A DNA stretch of 18,943 nucleotides. It comes from an uncultured Clostridia bacterium (lineage in GTDB: Bacteria > Bacillota > Clostridia > Oscillospirales > Ruminococcaceae). The translations under genes were made by a program, and so were the position numbers. Shown in pieces: positions 1 through 7,124 of the stretch (positions within the stretch are counted from its first letter, which is position 1; each line of letters starts with the position of its first letter). The DNA lies in NCBI GenBank assembly GCA_946613705.1, contig CAMOFU010000016.1, positions 1-18,943 on the forward strand, read 5' to 3'. Below the pieces are notes generated by a model that had not been told where the DNA came from, ran no database searches, and saw nothing but the letters and a program-made list of their open reading frames with translations.

Positions 1-750
1 CTGAACTTTCGGCATTTCGGGCATTGTGAACGGCTTTACCTCGGGAGCGGGAATCCTCTCGGGAGCGGGTGCGGATGCAGCCTCGGGCAGCTCGGCAGCC
101 TTTTCTTCAACTGCCTGTTCTGCTTCGGCAGCGGCCTCGGCTATCTCCTCGGAAGCGGGGAACTCAACAGGCTCCTCAGTCACCTCAGCAGCCGCAGGTA
201 TAACAGCGGGAGGCGGTGTCTGCTCTAACACAGGCTCGGGCATCGGTACAGGAGCAGGTGCGGGAGCAGGAGCAGGAGCAGGCGCGGGCATCGGTGCGGG
301 AGCGGGCTCCTGCGCAAATGAAGGCGCGGGCATCGGTGCAGGCTGAACCGGCTGAGGTACAGCGTTCACCTGCTGCGGAGCGGGAGCAGCAACGTTAGGC
401 TGCTGAGCTGCAACGGTCTGCTTTGTTCCGCAGTTAGGACAGAATGCCATACTTATCTCGATAGTAGAATTACAGTTCGGACAGATCTTGACACCCTTGA
501 TAGCATTCAGCTGCTCGTTGAGCGTTTTCAGCTCACCGAGAAGTGCATCAATCTCACCCGAAAGCCGCAGTACATCGGGATTGCTCACCTGATCGAGACA
601 CCTGAGCTTCACTATCCTGCCGATATCGGTATAACGCTTGTTGATCTCTTCAAGACGACGGTTGATCTCGCCGTTGACTCTGACTATCTCATTATTCTTG
701 GGCGTGTTCTGCTTTTGCCTGTTGATGCCCATATTATCAAATATTCCCAT
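1..750 (-). CDS. Zinc-ribbon protein with Pro-Ala-rich tail (3' end beyond window)
   Basis: An open frame of 250 codons runs from ATG at 750 to the window edge with no stop, so the C-terminus is missing. AGGGAGG about seven bases upstream supports the start. Residues 20-85 are rich in Glu, Leu and Lys and look helical, possibly coiled coil. Residues 90-107 form a zinc ribbon with two CPNC knuckles ten residues apart. From residue 118 on the chain is Pro/Ala/Gln rich, including about ten Pro-Ala units (149-169), followed by an acidic Ala/Glu-rich stretch. No signal peptide or membrane segment is visible in the part seen. It starts 22 bp after the SpoIID-domain gene, so the two are probably co-transcribed. 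Zinc-ribbon proteins with disordered tails are common in Ruminococcus relatives, but I do not recognise a specific function. The gene call is firm; the role is unknown. Confidence 0.8.
   Translation of the reverse strand, partial: MGIFDNMGINRQKQNTPKNNEIVRVNGEINRRLEEINKRYTDIGRIVKLRCLDQVSNPDVLRLSGEIDALLGELKTLNEQLNAIKGVKICPNCNSTIEISMAFCPNCGTKQTVAAQQPNVAAPAPQQVNAVPQPVQPAPMPAPSFAQEPAPAPMPAPAPAPAPAPAPVPMPEPVLEQTPPPAVIPAAAEVTEEPVEFPASEEIAEAAAEAEQAVEEKAAELPEAASAPAPERIPAPEVKPFTMPEMPKVQ
244..306 (-). repeat. Pro-Ala coding tandem repeat
   Basis: Degenerate tandem hexamers of the type GGAGCA on the plus strand encode alternating Pro and Ala (with some Met, Val) at residues 149-169 of the zinc-ribbon protein. 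The repeat stays in frame. It could change length by slippage. Confidence 0.7.
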
Positions 751-772
751 TTCAAAGACCTCCCTTAGAAAA

Positions 773-2392
773 TCATTCTTCTGCTATAGATTTAGACTCC
801 TCAGCCGAGGTATCAGACTGAGCCTCTGTATCGTCGGGAACGCTCTCATTCTCGGACACTGAACTGTCAGGCGCTGAGCTCTCGGGCGCTGACGGCTCAT
901 CGGCGGACGAGGGCTGATCTGCCTTGCTTTCGGTCACAGGCTGCACAGGCTCCTGCACGGCAGCGGGAGCGGCAGAGCTTGTATCCGTGCTCTCCCGAGC
1001 TGTCGGCATACTGTCGGCAGTGATGTCCTCGGTATGTACCTCGGTAAGATCGCCTTCATCATTCACCTCTGCCTGCGCGGGGATATCTGCGGGAGGATTC
1101 TTTCCTCTCTCGACCGCACCTGCATTCTCATCCGAAAGCACGATAGTAGTATTCACATAGTAATGGCGGAGTATCTGATCGTAGGTCCAGCCGTGATCCG
1201 CATAAAGCTTGGCTCCCCACTGCGAAAGCCCGACACCGTGGCCGAAGCCGTAGGTAGTGAACTCAAAATCCCCGCCCGAGTAGCTGATCTCAAATGCACT
1301 CGATTTAAGTCCGAGAAGAGTTCTCATATCGCTTCCCGAAATAGTTATCTGACCGTCGATGCTGATAGTGTAGACATATCTGCCCGCGTGCATAGACAGC
1401 ACCTCGAACCAGTTTCGGCAGTCATCGGAAAGGGTTATGCCGTATTTATCGGAAAATGCCTTTCTGATCGTATCGGCAGAGATAGTCTTGACTACGCCGA
1501 AATTCGGGTCGTCCTGATCGTATTCGCCGACTACAGGCTTCAGATAAGGATACTCGATACCGAAGATATAGCGGCTGTCTGCCGAATAGCCCGCAGTTGA
1601 AGCAGCATAAGCCGCGTTCACGAGCTCGCCGTTATAAACGATGCACTGACCCTCGACCTCTGACACACAACGCTCTATGACCTCGGGATAGCCCGATTTC
1701 AGTGCGATAGTGGGAACATGACCGATAGAATCGCTGTAGCGGAGATGATTATAGGCGGCAACGACCTGTGCCTTGATAGCCTGCTCGTTCCACTGTGCGC
1801 CGATCTCGTTATATACCATGCGGCAAAGCATCTCATGAGCGTTCATTGTAACAACGCTGCCCGAGATCAGATCCTTGACCGTATAATACTCATTTGCAAC
1901 AGACCGTGTAGCAGTCAGACCGAGCGGCTCTGTCCTGATATCATACACTTCTGTACCGTCATCGGGCAGTATCACGGAGAAATCCTCGATATTGAGCTGC
2001 TCGTCGGCCTTATCAGCCTTTTCCTCCTCGTCAGCCTTTTCTTCCTTCTTGTCCTTATCGCTGTCCTTATTCTTATCGGGCTTGACCTCTGCGGCAGAAA
2101 GAAACTCCACAACAGGGGTGCTGGTAACGGTAAACATCTGATACTCACCGATCTCAGCCTTGCGGTGATCGATCTCCTGCCGACTCTCGGCAAGGGCAGC
2201 ATCAGCCTCGAGCTGCTTGACAGAGGTCTTGTCCGCAGCTGCCGTATCATTCTGCACAAGACTGCCCGACAAGCTATCGGTATTCACGGTACCGCTGCCG
2301 TTAGGGAACATCATGCCAACGAACATGGCACAGCCGAGCCCTGCCGCGGCCGCAGCGCATTTGATAACAACTGTTTTGCGTTTAAGTTCCAT
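773..2392 (-). CDS. SpoIID/LytB-domain protein, membrane-anchored
   Basis: The 539-residue product has an N-terminal membrane anchor (about residues 8-28), a Lys/Asp/Glu-rich linker (about 103-135), a SpoIID/LytB domain (about 172-418) and an acidic Ser/Pro/Glu tail of about 115 residues. The domain has the NEIG glutamate region near residue 196 and the hallmark FGHGVGLSQWGA segment near 383-394. SpoIID of Bacillus is a lytic transglycosylase that cuts glycan strands stripped of stem peptides during engulfment. Related domains also occur in vegetative proteins, so this may act on the wall outside sporulation. I chose ATG at 2392 because AGAGAGG lies eight bases upstream; a TTG two codons earlier is only two bases from that site. 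It follows sleB after a terminator and precedes the zinc-ribbon gene by 22 bp. The long acidic tail is not part of classical SpoIID, so I give no symbol. Confidence 0.9.
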   Translation of the reverse strand: MELKRKTVVIKCAAAAAGLGCAMFVGMMFPNGSGTVNTDSLSGSLVQNDTAAADKTSVKQLEADAALAESRQEIDHRKAEIGEYQMFTVTSTPVVEFLSAAEVKPDKNKDSDKDKKEEKADEEEKADKADEQLNIEDFSVILPDDGTEVYDIRTEPLGLTATRSVANEYYTVKDLISGSVVTMNAHEMLCRMVYNEIGAQWNEQAIKAQVVAAYNHLRYSDSIGHVPTIALKSGYPEVIERCVSEVEGQCIVYNGELVNAAYAASTAGYSADSRYIFGIEYPYLKPVVGEYDQDDPNFGVVKTISADTIRKAFSDKYGITLSDDCRNWFEVLSMHAGRYVYTISIDGQITISGSDMRTLLGLKSSAFEISYSGGDFEFTTYGFGHGVGLSQWGAKLYADHGWTYDQILRHYYVNTTIVLSDENAGAVERGKNPPADIPAQAEVNDEGDLTEVHTEDITADSMPTARESTDTSSAAPAAVQEPVQPVTESKADQPSSADEPSAPESSAPDSSVSENESVPDDTEAQSDTSAEESKSIAEE

Positions 2393-2447
2393 AGTCAAAT
2401 CCTCTCTGCAAAATTATACACCTAATTTTATTTTACTTATAATAGAA

Positions 2448-2486
2448 AAAAAGTCAAGGAGTAACCACGATACGCCTTGACTTTTT
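2448..2486 (-). terminator. Terminator after the sleB-like gene
   Basis: A perfect 12-bp inverted repeat (2448-2459 and 2475-2486, arm AAAAAGTCAAGG) with a 15-nt loop is followed on the minus strand by a run of seven T. It sits between the sleB-like stop and the spoIID-type start. A second, smaller near-palindrome at 2508-2522 (TGCCTAATTTAGGCA) lies between the stop codon and this hairpin. Confidence 0.7.
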
Positions 2487-2539
2487 GTAATAATGCACAA
2501 CCTGCATTGCCTAATTTAGGCATTTTTTACAAGCAGGGA

Positions 2540-3577
2540 TCACCATGCTTTAAAGAATCTTCCGTTGCCTACCTCGGCACAGAAGCAAAGGTTCTCGAAC
2601 CACTGAGCGGCAGCGGGACTGCTGACACCCGGGGTATAATAGAACGTAGCACCGTTTACAAGATATGCGCCCTCACCTGCAAGGGCACGTCTTACGCAGC
2701 CGATCGTATCTTCATCGGGCTCGAGCCTTCTGTTGTAGTAATTATTGATCGCTGTGAACTGATTCTGCTGATGGAGCACCTCATAAATGGTATCGGGGAA
2801 TCGGTCGGAGCGGACACGGTTTATGATAACATTGGAGATAGCAAGCTTCATAGTCTCATCGCAGTAGCCGACCTCAGCCATGACCACACTGCACATCATG
2901 TCGAACTCCTGCTGAGTATAGCCTGTCAGACCGCCGCCTGTATATGCGGGTGCAGCAGTCACGGCATCGCTCTGCGTTTCGTCCTGCGGCTCCTCAGCGG
3001 CAGGCACATCTTGCTCGGAAGCACTGCTGTTCTCCTCCTCAGCCTCCGATACCTCCCCGACAGCCTCATCAGCCGACTCATTTTCTGACTGCTCTGTCTC
3101 CGAAACAGTATCATCGGCTTCTGCCGCCGATCCGACTGCGGACGAACTTTCCGAGCTGCTGCTGTTTTCAGCATCATCGTCAACAGGTGCAGCTGCCTCG
3201 TCTTCTGCGGATCCTGTCAACGAAACAGCGATCGGTTCATCTGCTGCGCTTTCATCGGGCTCCTCGGGAATGAGGGTGAGAATGCTGTTATATTCAGGAG
3301 CATCGGCAGTCTGCGGCAGCAGGACGGCTTCTTTGCCGTACCTCTTAGTCATTTTGGACATCGCTGCCTGACGATGCTCACCCTCGAACGCCGAAAGCTG
3401 CGGCCTGACATCAAGAGTCTCGGTCTGTTCCTCGGCGACATCGGCACGGCTGCTTCCGAAGACAGCTGCCGAGCAGGCAAAAGCAGCAATTCCCGCCGCT
3501 GCCATAATAGCTGCTGTCTTACGCAGAGATACCGCCATAAAGCTGTTCCACTTTTCAGAAAACGCAGATAGTTTCAT
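2540..3577 (-). CDS. SleB-like cell wall hydrolase with long acidic linker
   Basis: The 345-residue protein has an N-terminal hydrophobic export or anchor segment (about 20-41), a long disordered Ser/Glu/Asp/Ala-rich linker (about 105-210) and a C-terminal SleB-type (Hydrolase_2) domain at about 222-343. In the domain, MAEVG carries the likely catalytic Glu235, followed by NVIINRV, the FTAI segment and ATFYY, all typical of the family. SleB enzymes are lytic transglycosylases; in Bacillus SleB degrades spore cortex peptidoglycan together with YpeB. Classical SleB carries an N-terminal peptidoglycan-binding domain, absent here and replaced by the linker, so a vegetative wall role is also possible. 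The ATG at 3577 has only a distant ribosome site (GAAGAAGGG, about 15 bases upstream), but stops exclude an earlier in-frame start. It lies 68 bp after the sortase gene, probably in the same operon. Confidence 0.88.
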   Translation of the reverse strand: MKLSAFSEKWNSFMAVSLRKTAAIMAAAGIAAFACSAAVFGSSRADVAEEQTETLDVRPQLSAFEGEHRQAAMSKMTKRYGKEAVLLPQTADAPEYNSILTLIPEEPDESAADEPIAVSLTGSAEDEAAAPVDDDAENSSSSESSSAVGSAAEADDTVSETEQSENESADEAVGEVSEAEEENSSASEQDVPAAEEPQDETQSDAVTAAPAYTGGGLTGYTQQEFDMMCSVVMAEVGYCDETMKLAISNVIINRVRSDRFPDTIYEVLHQQNQFTAINNYYNRRLEPDEDTIGCVRRALAGEGAYLVNGATFYYTPGVSSPAAAQWFENLCFCAEVGNGRFFKAW

Positions 3578-3645
3578 CAGAGATCACACATACCCTTCTT
3601 CGGCAACAAAAAGCCGATCATCACTCTGTGAGCTCTGCGGCAGGA

Positions 3646-4749
3646 TCAGTATGACCAACCAAGATACTTACGGTTATTACCCCAGACATTTCTCCAGACC
3701 CTCGGGAAATAGATCTCGGAATCGGGCCTGTCCTTATAGGATTTAAGGATAAGGTCGAGGTTATCGTTGGCAGTCATTTTCTTTGCCACAAGGACCCATC
3801 TCATATCTGCGACCTCATTGGAGCAGGTAGAGAGAGTGATATAATCATCGTCTTCCGTGCATTCCAGGTCGCAGGTATACCAGCTCTCCTTCTTTACGTT
3901 GGAGATCCACTTGTCAAAGGAATAGTCTTCATCGTCGAACATCCTGTATCTCCAGTAATCGAAGATCGGGATATCGTCCTGATAATCCTCTGCCGCTGCA
4001 ACGAAGGCTGCAAAGATGACGTACTTCTCATTATTGTCGTAAATGGTGTTGAACTCGATTATGGGGTGCTTTTTAAGGAAATCAACGCTTTCCTTATACT
4101 CGGCAAGGTGGGTGAATGAGGTACCCAGCCTTCTCATATGGTGGCCGTAAATGACGATATTATCGGGCTGACCCTTCTCGTCGATAGGAACGAGACAGTC
4201 CGCGAATATGCTGCCCGACTCATAGTAGTTGCCGTCGATATCATGCCTGAGATAATAGTCGTTGGCATCGTTGATGCTTCCCTCATAGGTCCTCTGCAAT
4301 ACGGGGAAGTTGATATACTCATCGCCGTTGTCATTTACAAAACCCGGGATCTTGATCCAGCCCTTGACATCGCTGTTTCTTTCTACGAGATCCTTTGCCC
4401 AGCTTTGCAGCACGCGCTTCTTGGTTTTACCCGTCGGAGCATCGGTCACTTCGGGGTCCTCGGAATCAACATCGGCATCGACATTGTCGAGCTCAAGACC
4501 GTTATCCCAGTCGGGTTCATACTTGACTATCCCCTGAGCGTAATTGAGCTCTGCCTGATCGGTTTTAAGAAAATCGGTCAGCTCATTGATCGAGAGCGCA
4601 AAGATAACGATAGATGCGATAAAGACGAACTTACGCACGACCTCACCTGCACCGTCGCCCTTCCAGGGAATAAAATACTTGAAAAATCTTATAAAGAAAT
4701 TGGAATTATCCTGCCTTGACAGGTTTTTAACTTCATTGCCCATAGACAT
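3646..4749 (-). CDS. Class B sortase
   Basis: The 367-residue protein has a cytoplasmic N-terminus, one transmembrane helix (about 37-54) and a sortase domain at about 115-325. The catalytic set is visible: His203 in YGHHM, Cys309 in TLSTCS and Arg317 in DMRW. The YGHH and STCS contexts and the insert before the cysteine fit class B. Sortases cleave a C-terminal sorting signal and attach the protein to peptidoglycan or link pilin subunits. An acidic stretch (about 85-105) separates the membrane helix from the catalytic domain. No LPxTG or NPQTN-type substrate is encoded in this window. The start overlaps the cinA-type stop by one base (TAATG), with GAGGGAG just upstream, which suggests translational coupling. 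A second ATG at 4743 would also work. Membership in the sortase family is secure; the substrate is unknown. Confidence 0.93.
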   Translation of the reverse strand: MSMGNEVKNLSRQDNSNFFIRFFKYFIPWKGDGAGEVVRKFVFIASIVIFALSINELTDFLKTDQAELNYAQGIVKYEPDWDNGLELDNVDADVDSEDPEVTDAPTGKTKKRVLQSWAKDLVERNSDVKGWIKIPGFVNDNGDEYINFPVLQRTYEGSINDANDYYLRHDIDGNYYESGSIFADCLVPIDEKGQPDNIVIYGHHMRRLGTSFTHLAEYKESVDFLKKHPIIEFNTIYDNNEKYVIFAAFVAAAEDYQDDIPIFDYWRYRMFDDEDYSFDKWISNVKKESWYTCDLECTEDDDYITLSTCSNEVADMRWVLVAKKMTANDNLDLILKSYKDRPDSEIYFPRVWRNVWGNNRKYLGWSY

Positions 4750-5327
4750 TAATCTCCCTCACTTTCACTCAAAAGCAGCCGTTCGAGCATCTCCAGAGCG
4801 CTCAGCGCGGCATGATGACGGATAAACTCTCTGTCCATGTTTTCATATTCTTCATATAGCCTGAGGTCCCTGACCTCTTCCATGCTCTTATATCTCACGG
4901 AGACGAATACCGTCCCGACGGGCTTATCATCGCTGCCGCCGTTTGGTCCCGCGATACCTGTCACACCGACTGCGGCATCGCTATCCATGAGCCTCATCAC
5001 GCCCTCGCTCATCTGCGATGCTACCTGTGCCGAATAAACACTGAACTCATCAAGAGTCTCCTGCCCGACACCGAGCACCTTCCGCTTGACTTCCTCGCTG
5101 TAGCTTACCACACCGCCCCGAAATATCTCCGAGGCTCCCGAAACGCCTGTCACCTTCTCGGCGATCAGTCCGCCCGTGCAGCTTTCGGCGGTGGAAAGGG
5201 TAATCCGTGATGTTATCATATATTTTACAACACGGTCTGCGGCAATGTCAAGCCTTTTGTCGAGCGATTTGTTGTCTTCGGCAAATTCAGAAGACGAGTC
5301 TCCTGCGTTCTTTGGCAAATTGCACAT
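4749..5327 (-). CDS. pncC: CinA C-terminal domain amidase (nicotinamide-nucleotide amidase type)
   Basis: The 192-residue protein is a stand-alone CinA C-terminal domain with about 25 extra N-terminal residues. Family motifs are clear: TAESCTGG at 47-54, GGVVSYS at 71-77, GVTGIAGPNGG at 121-131 and KPVGTVFV at 135-142. Characterised members (PncC) deamidate nicotinamide mononucleotide to nicotinic acid mononucleotide, recycling NMN from DNA ligase or NAD breakdown in the cytoplasm. The N-terminal MoCF-like domain of full-length CinA is absent. I start at ATG 5327 because GAGGTGA lies six bases upstream; an upstream GTG at 5390 in the same frame has no ribosome site. It is the first gene of a unit continuing into the sortase (one-base overlap) and the sleB-like gene, an unusual pairing of NAD salvage and wall functions. 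The duplicated TGTACA element lies about 215-290 bp upstream. Confidence 0.88.
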   Translation of the reverse strand: MCNLPKNAGDSSSEFAEDNKSLDKRLDIAADRVVKYMITSRITLSTAESCTGGLIAEKVTGVSGASEIFRGGVVSYSEEVKRKVLGVGQETLDEFSVYSAQVASQMSEGVMRLMDSDAAVGVTGIAGPNGGSDDKPVGTVFVSVRYKSMEEVRDLRLYEEYENMDREFIRHHAALSALEMLERLLLSESEGD

Positions 5328-5542
5328 AAAAATCACCTCATTTTTGAACAGATTGCTAACTTGATGAATATTGTTAATCAAAGAAAGCACGGTTTTGAAC
5401 AGCAGAACACAAACGGTCCTGCTATGTGAGAGTTACGGCTTGCAGACGATACAAGCAAAACTCAGAACAGACAAATTTCTCCAAAAAGACCGCATATACG
5501 CGCTTTAATGCAAGCATAAGATATATTGCCGCCAAAACAATG

Positions 5543-5567
5543 TGTACAGTTTATTGTACAGCTGCAA
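5543..5567 (-). promoter_or_regulatory. TGTACA-N6-TGTACA operator-like element, copy B
   Basis: TGTACA at 5543 and again at 5555 (12-bp step) followed by GCTGCAA. Because TGTACA is itself a palindrome the pair is both a direct and an inverted repeat, with core TACA-N6-TGTA at 5545-5558. It matches copy A at 21 of 25 positions. Confidence 0.55.
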
Positions 5568-5594
5568 GAGAGGCTGCTGCCGCAGAAATATTAC

Positions 5595-5619
5595 TGTACA
5601 GAGTTTTGTACAGTTGCAA
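5595..5619 (-). promoter_or_regulatory. TGTACA-N6-TGTACA operator-like element, copy A
   Basis: TGTACA at 5595 and 5607 followed by GTTGCAA, core TACA-N6-TGTA at 5597-5610. It lies exactly 52 bp (about five helical turns) from copy B, so a dimer bound at each would face the same side of the DNA. A flanking base on each side extends the symmetry to ACTGTACA-N6-TGTACAGT. Confidence 0.55.
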
Positions 5620-5879
5620 AAGCCTGTATAAATATTCGTTTTATACACGTTCTTATCTTGATCTTCAAGCAAAAGCTGTCCTAAAATCCGTATAGCAACA
5701 TTTTCTAAAGGTCAAAGCCTTTACACTGATGTTTATTATCATTTTGTACACAGAATGACAATATGTAAGATAATTACATCAGATTTGACGCATATCAAGC
5801 AATATTTTCGGATAAAGCCCAACGGCTTGACACACCTAAACAGCGCATCTGCGCCGTTCCTGTAAATCCGCCGTCAGGA

Positions 5880-7058
5880 TCATATGAATTTTTTAATAAG
5901 CTTGGTTTCGGTTTCTGATACAGCCTTCTCGATAAGCGGCTCAAAATCGAACGCTGCCTGCGCTTTTTCCACATCATCAAGCACAGGCCTTGTCTTAGGA
6001 TGCTTGGGAGTAAAGACTGTGCAGCAATCCTCATAGGGCTCGATCGAGGTCTCAAAAGTGCCGATTTTTCTGGATATTTCAACGATCTCCGCCTTATCCA
6101 TTCCAATGCAGGGACGCAGAACGGGTACCTTGCAGACCGCATCGGTACACACCATCGCATACATCGTCTGGCTTGCGACCTGCCCCAGACTCTCGCCTGT
6201 GATAAGACAAGCACAGTCCTCCTTCGCCGCAATGCGCTGAGCTATCTCCATCATCAGACGGCGCATTATGATCGTGAAAAGCTCCTCGGGACACTCGTCG
6301 CGGATAGTCTCCTGTATCTTCGTGAACGGAACGCAGTGAAATCTGATATCGCCGCAATACTCCGCGATCTCGCCCGCAAGCTTTTCGACCTTCAGTCTCG
6401 CACGTTCGGAGGTATAGGGCGGAGCTTCAAAGTGGACAGCCTGAACGATCACTCCTCGTTTGGCGATCATATAGCCAGCAACAGGCGAGTCTATCCCGCC
6501 CGACAGCAGCAGCATTCCCTTTCCGCCTGTTCCGACGGGGATACCGCCTGCTCCGTCGAGCTTCAGCGCATTGATAAAAGCGTGCTTTTCCCGTATCTCG
6601 ACGGTAACGGTAACATCGGGGTCGTGAACATCAACGTGCATCTCGGGGAATTGTTCAAGTATCTTATGCCCCAGCTCCGCGCAGATCTCGGGGGATTTGA
6701 ACGGGAATTTCTTATCAGCCCGCTTTGCATTGACCTTGAAAGAGCTCGCCCCCTCAAATGCCTCAGCAAGATAATCCATCGTGTCGTTGAGAACGGCATC
6801 CATTGACTTATCGACCTCGAGCGCCCTCGTCAGCTTAGCGATACCGAACACCTTTTTCAGCCGCTCGACAGCCTCGTCCATATCGCAGCTGTCGTCAAGC
6901 GGTTCAACGTAGATCGTAGACTGTGCCCTCGTAACGCTGAAATTGCCCAGCCCGCTCAGCCGCCGCTTGACTGTCTTGGCAAGAACGCTCTCAAAGTTGC
7001 TTTTGTTCAACCCTTTCAACGCGATCTCGCCGTATTTGCACAGTATGTATTCCTTCAT
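5880..7058 (-). CDS. thiI: tRNA sulfurtransferase ThiI
   Basis: The 392-residue protein matches ThiI in length and order: an N-terminal ferredoxin-like segment, a THUMP RNA-binding domain (about 55-165), and an adenylating PP-loop ATPase domain beginning with LLLSGGIDSP (185-194). The later ITGESLGQVASQT and PYEDCCTVF segments are also typical, the latter holding candidate catalytic cysteines. ThiI activates tRNA U8 for 4-thiouridine synthesis and in some organisms supplies sulfur for the thiamin thiazole. There is no C-terminal rhodanese domain, as is usual in Firmicutes, where a dedicated cysteine desulfurase delivers sulfur; that partner gene lies directly upstream, 66 bp away. The ATG at 7058 is preferred because AGAGGA is six bases upstream; the ATG at 7064 touches that site. 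No strong terminator follows. Confidence 0.96.
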   Translation of the reverse strand: MKEYILCKYGEIALKGLNKSNFESVLAKTVKRRLSGLGNFSVTRAQSTIYVEPLDDSCDMDEAVERLKKVFGIAKLTRALEVDKSMDAVLNDTMDYLAEAFEGASSFKVNAKRADKKFPFKSPEICAELGHKILEQFPEMHVDVHDPDVTVTVEIREKHAFINALKLDGAGGIPVGTGGKGMLLLSGGIDSPVAGYMIAKRGVIVQAVHFEAPPYTSERARLKVEKLAGEIAEYCGDIRFHCVPFTKIQETIRDECPEELFTIIMRRLMMEIAQRIAAKEDCACLITGESLGQVASQTMYAMVCTDAVCKVPVLRPCIGMDKAEIVEISRKIGTFETSIEPYEDCCTVFTPKHPKTRPVLDDVEKAQAAFDFEPLIEKAVSETETKLIKKFI

Positions 7059-7124
7059 TATCATTCCTCTTTCTCGGTTATCCGATAATACTCTTTTAAT
7101 ATTATAAAGGTATGGAACCTATGT

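Larger units (their letters stand above)
5328..5879. other. 552-bp non-coding gap between thiI and the cinA-type gene
   Basis: No convincing gene was found on either strand. The AT-rich gap holds two 25-bp TGTACA-rich elements (5543-5567 and 5595-5619), an 8-bp-arm inverted repeat TGTATAAA-N7-TTTATACA (5625-5647), a single TGTACA (5745-5750), a 6-bp-arm repeat ATGTAA-N5-TTACAT (5763-5779) and two small hairpins just after the thiI stop (5815-5828 and 5843-5854) that may help end thiI transcription but lack a good T run. On the minus strand TTGATT near 5374-5379 is a possible -35 for the cinA-type gene, but no good -10 follows at the right spacing. Confidence 0.6.

Noticed and set aside
244..306. 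Short GC-rich direct repeats as a CRISPR array
   Set aside because: The units are hexamers inside a coding frame for Pro-Ala, with no spacers.
2413..2418. TATAAT on the minus strand before the SpoIID-domain gene as a promoter
   Set aside because: Transcription would start at about 2406, inside the ribosome site, and no -35 box is present.
5328..5390. Extended N-terminus of the cinA-type protein from GTG at 5390
   Set aside because: No ribosome site at that start, while GAGGTGA is correctly placed before the ATG at 5327.
5425..5520. 31-codon minus-strand frame starting near 5517 in the same gap
   Set aside because: No ribosome site before its ATG and no recognisable feature; too short to support.
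5426..5695. 89-codon plus-strand frame in the gap before the cinA-type gene
   Set aside because: GTG start without a ribosome site, composition not protein-like, and it spans the repeated TGTACA elements. Treated as non-coding.
5815..5828. AAGCC-GTTG-GGCTT hairpin as the thiI terminator
   Set aside because: The stem is only 5 bp and is not followed by a real T run; kept only as a note in the gap entry.
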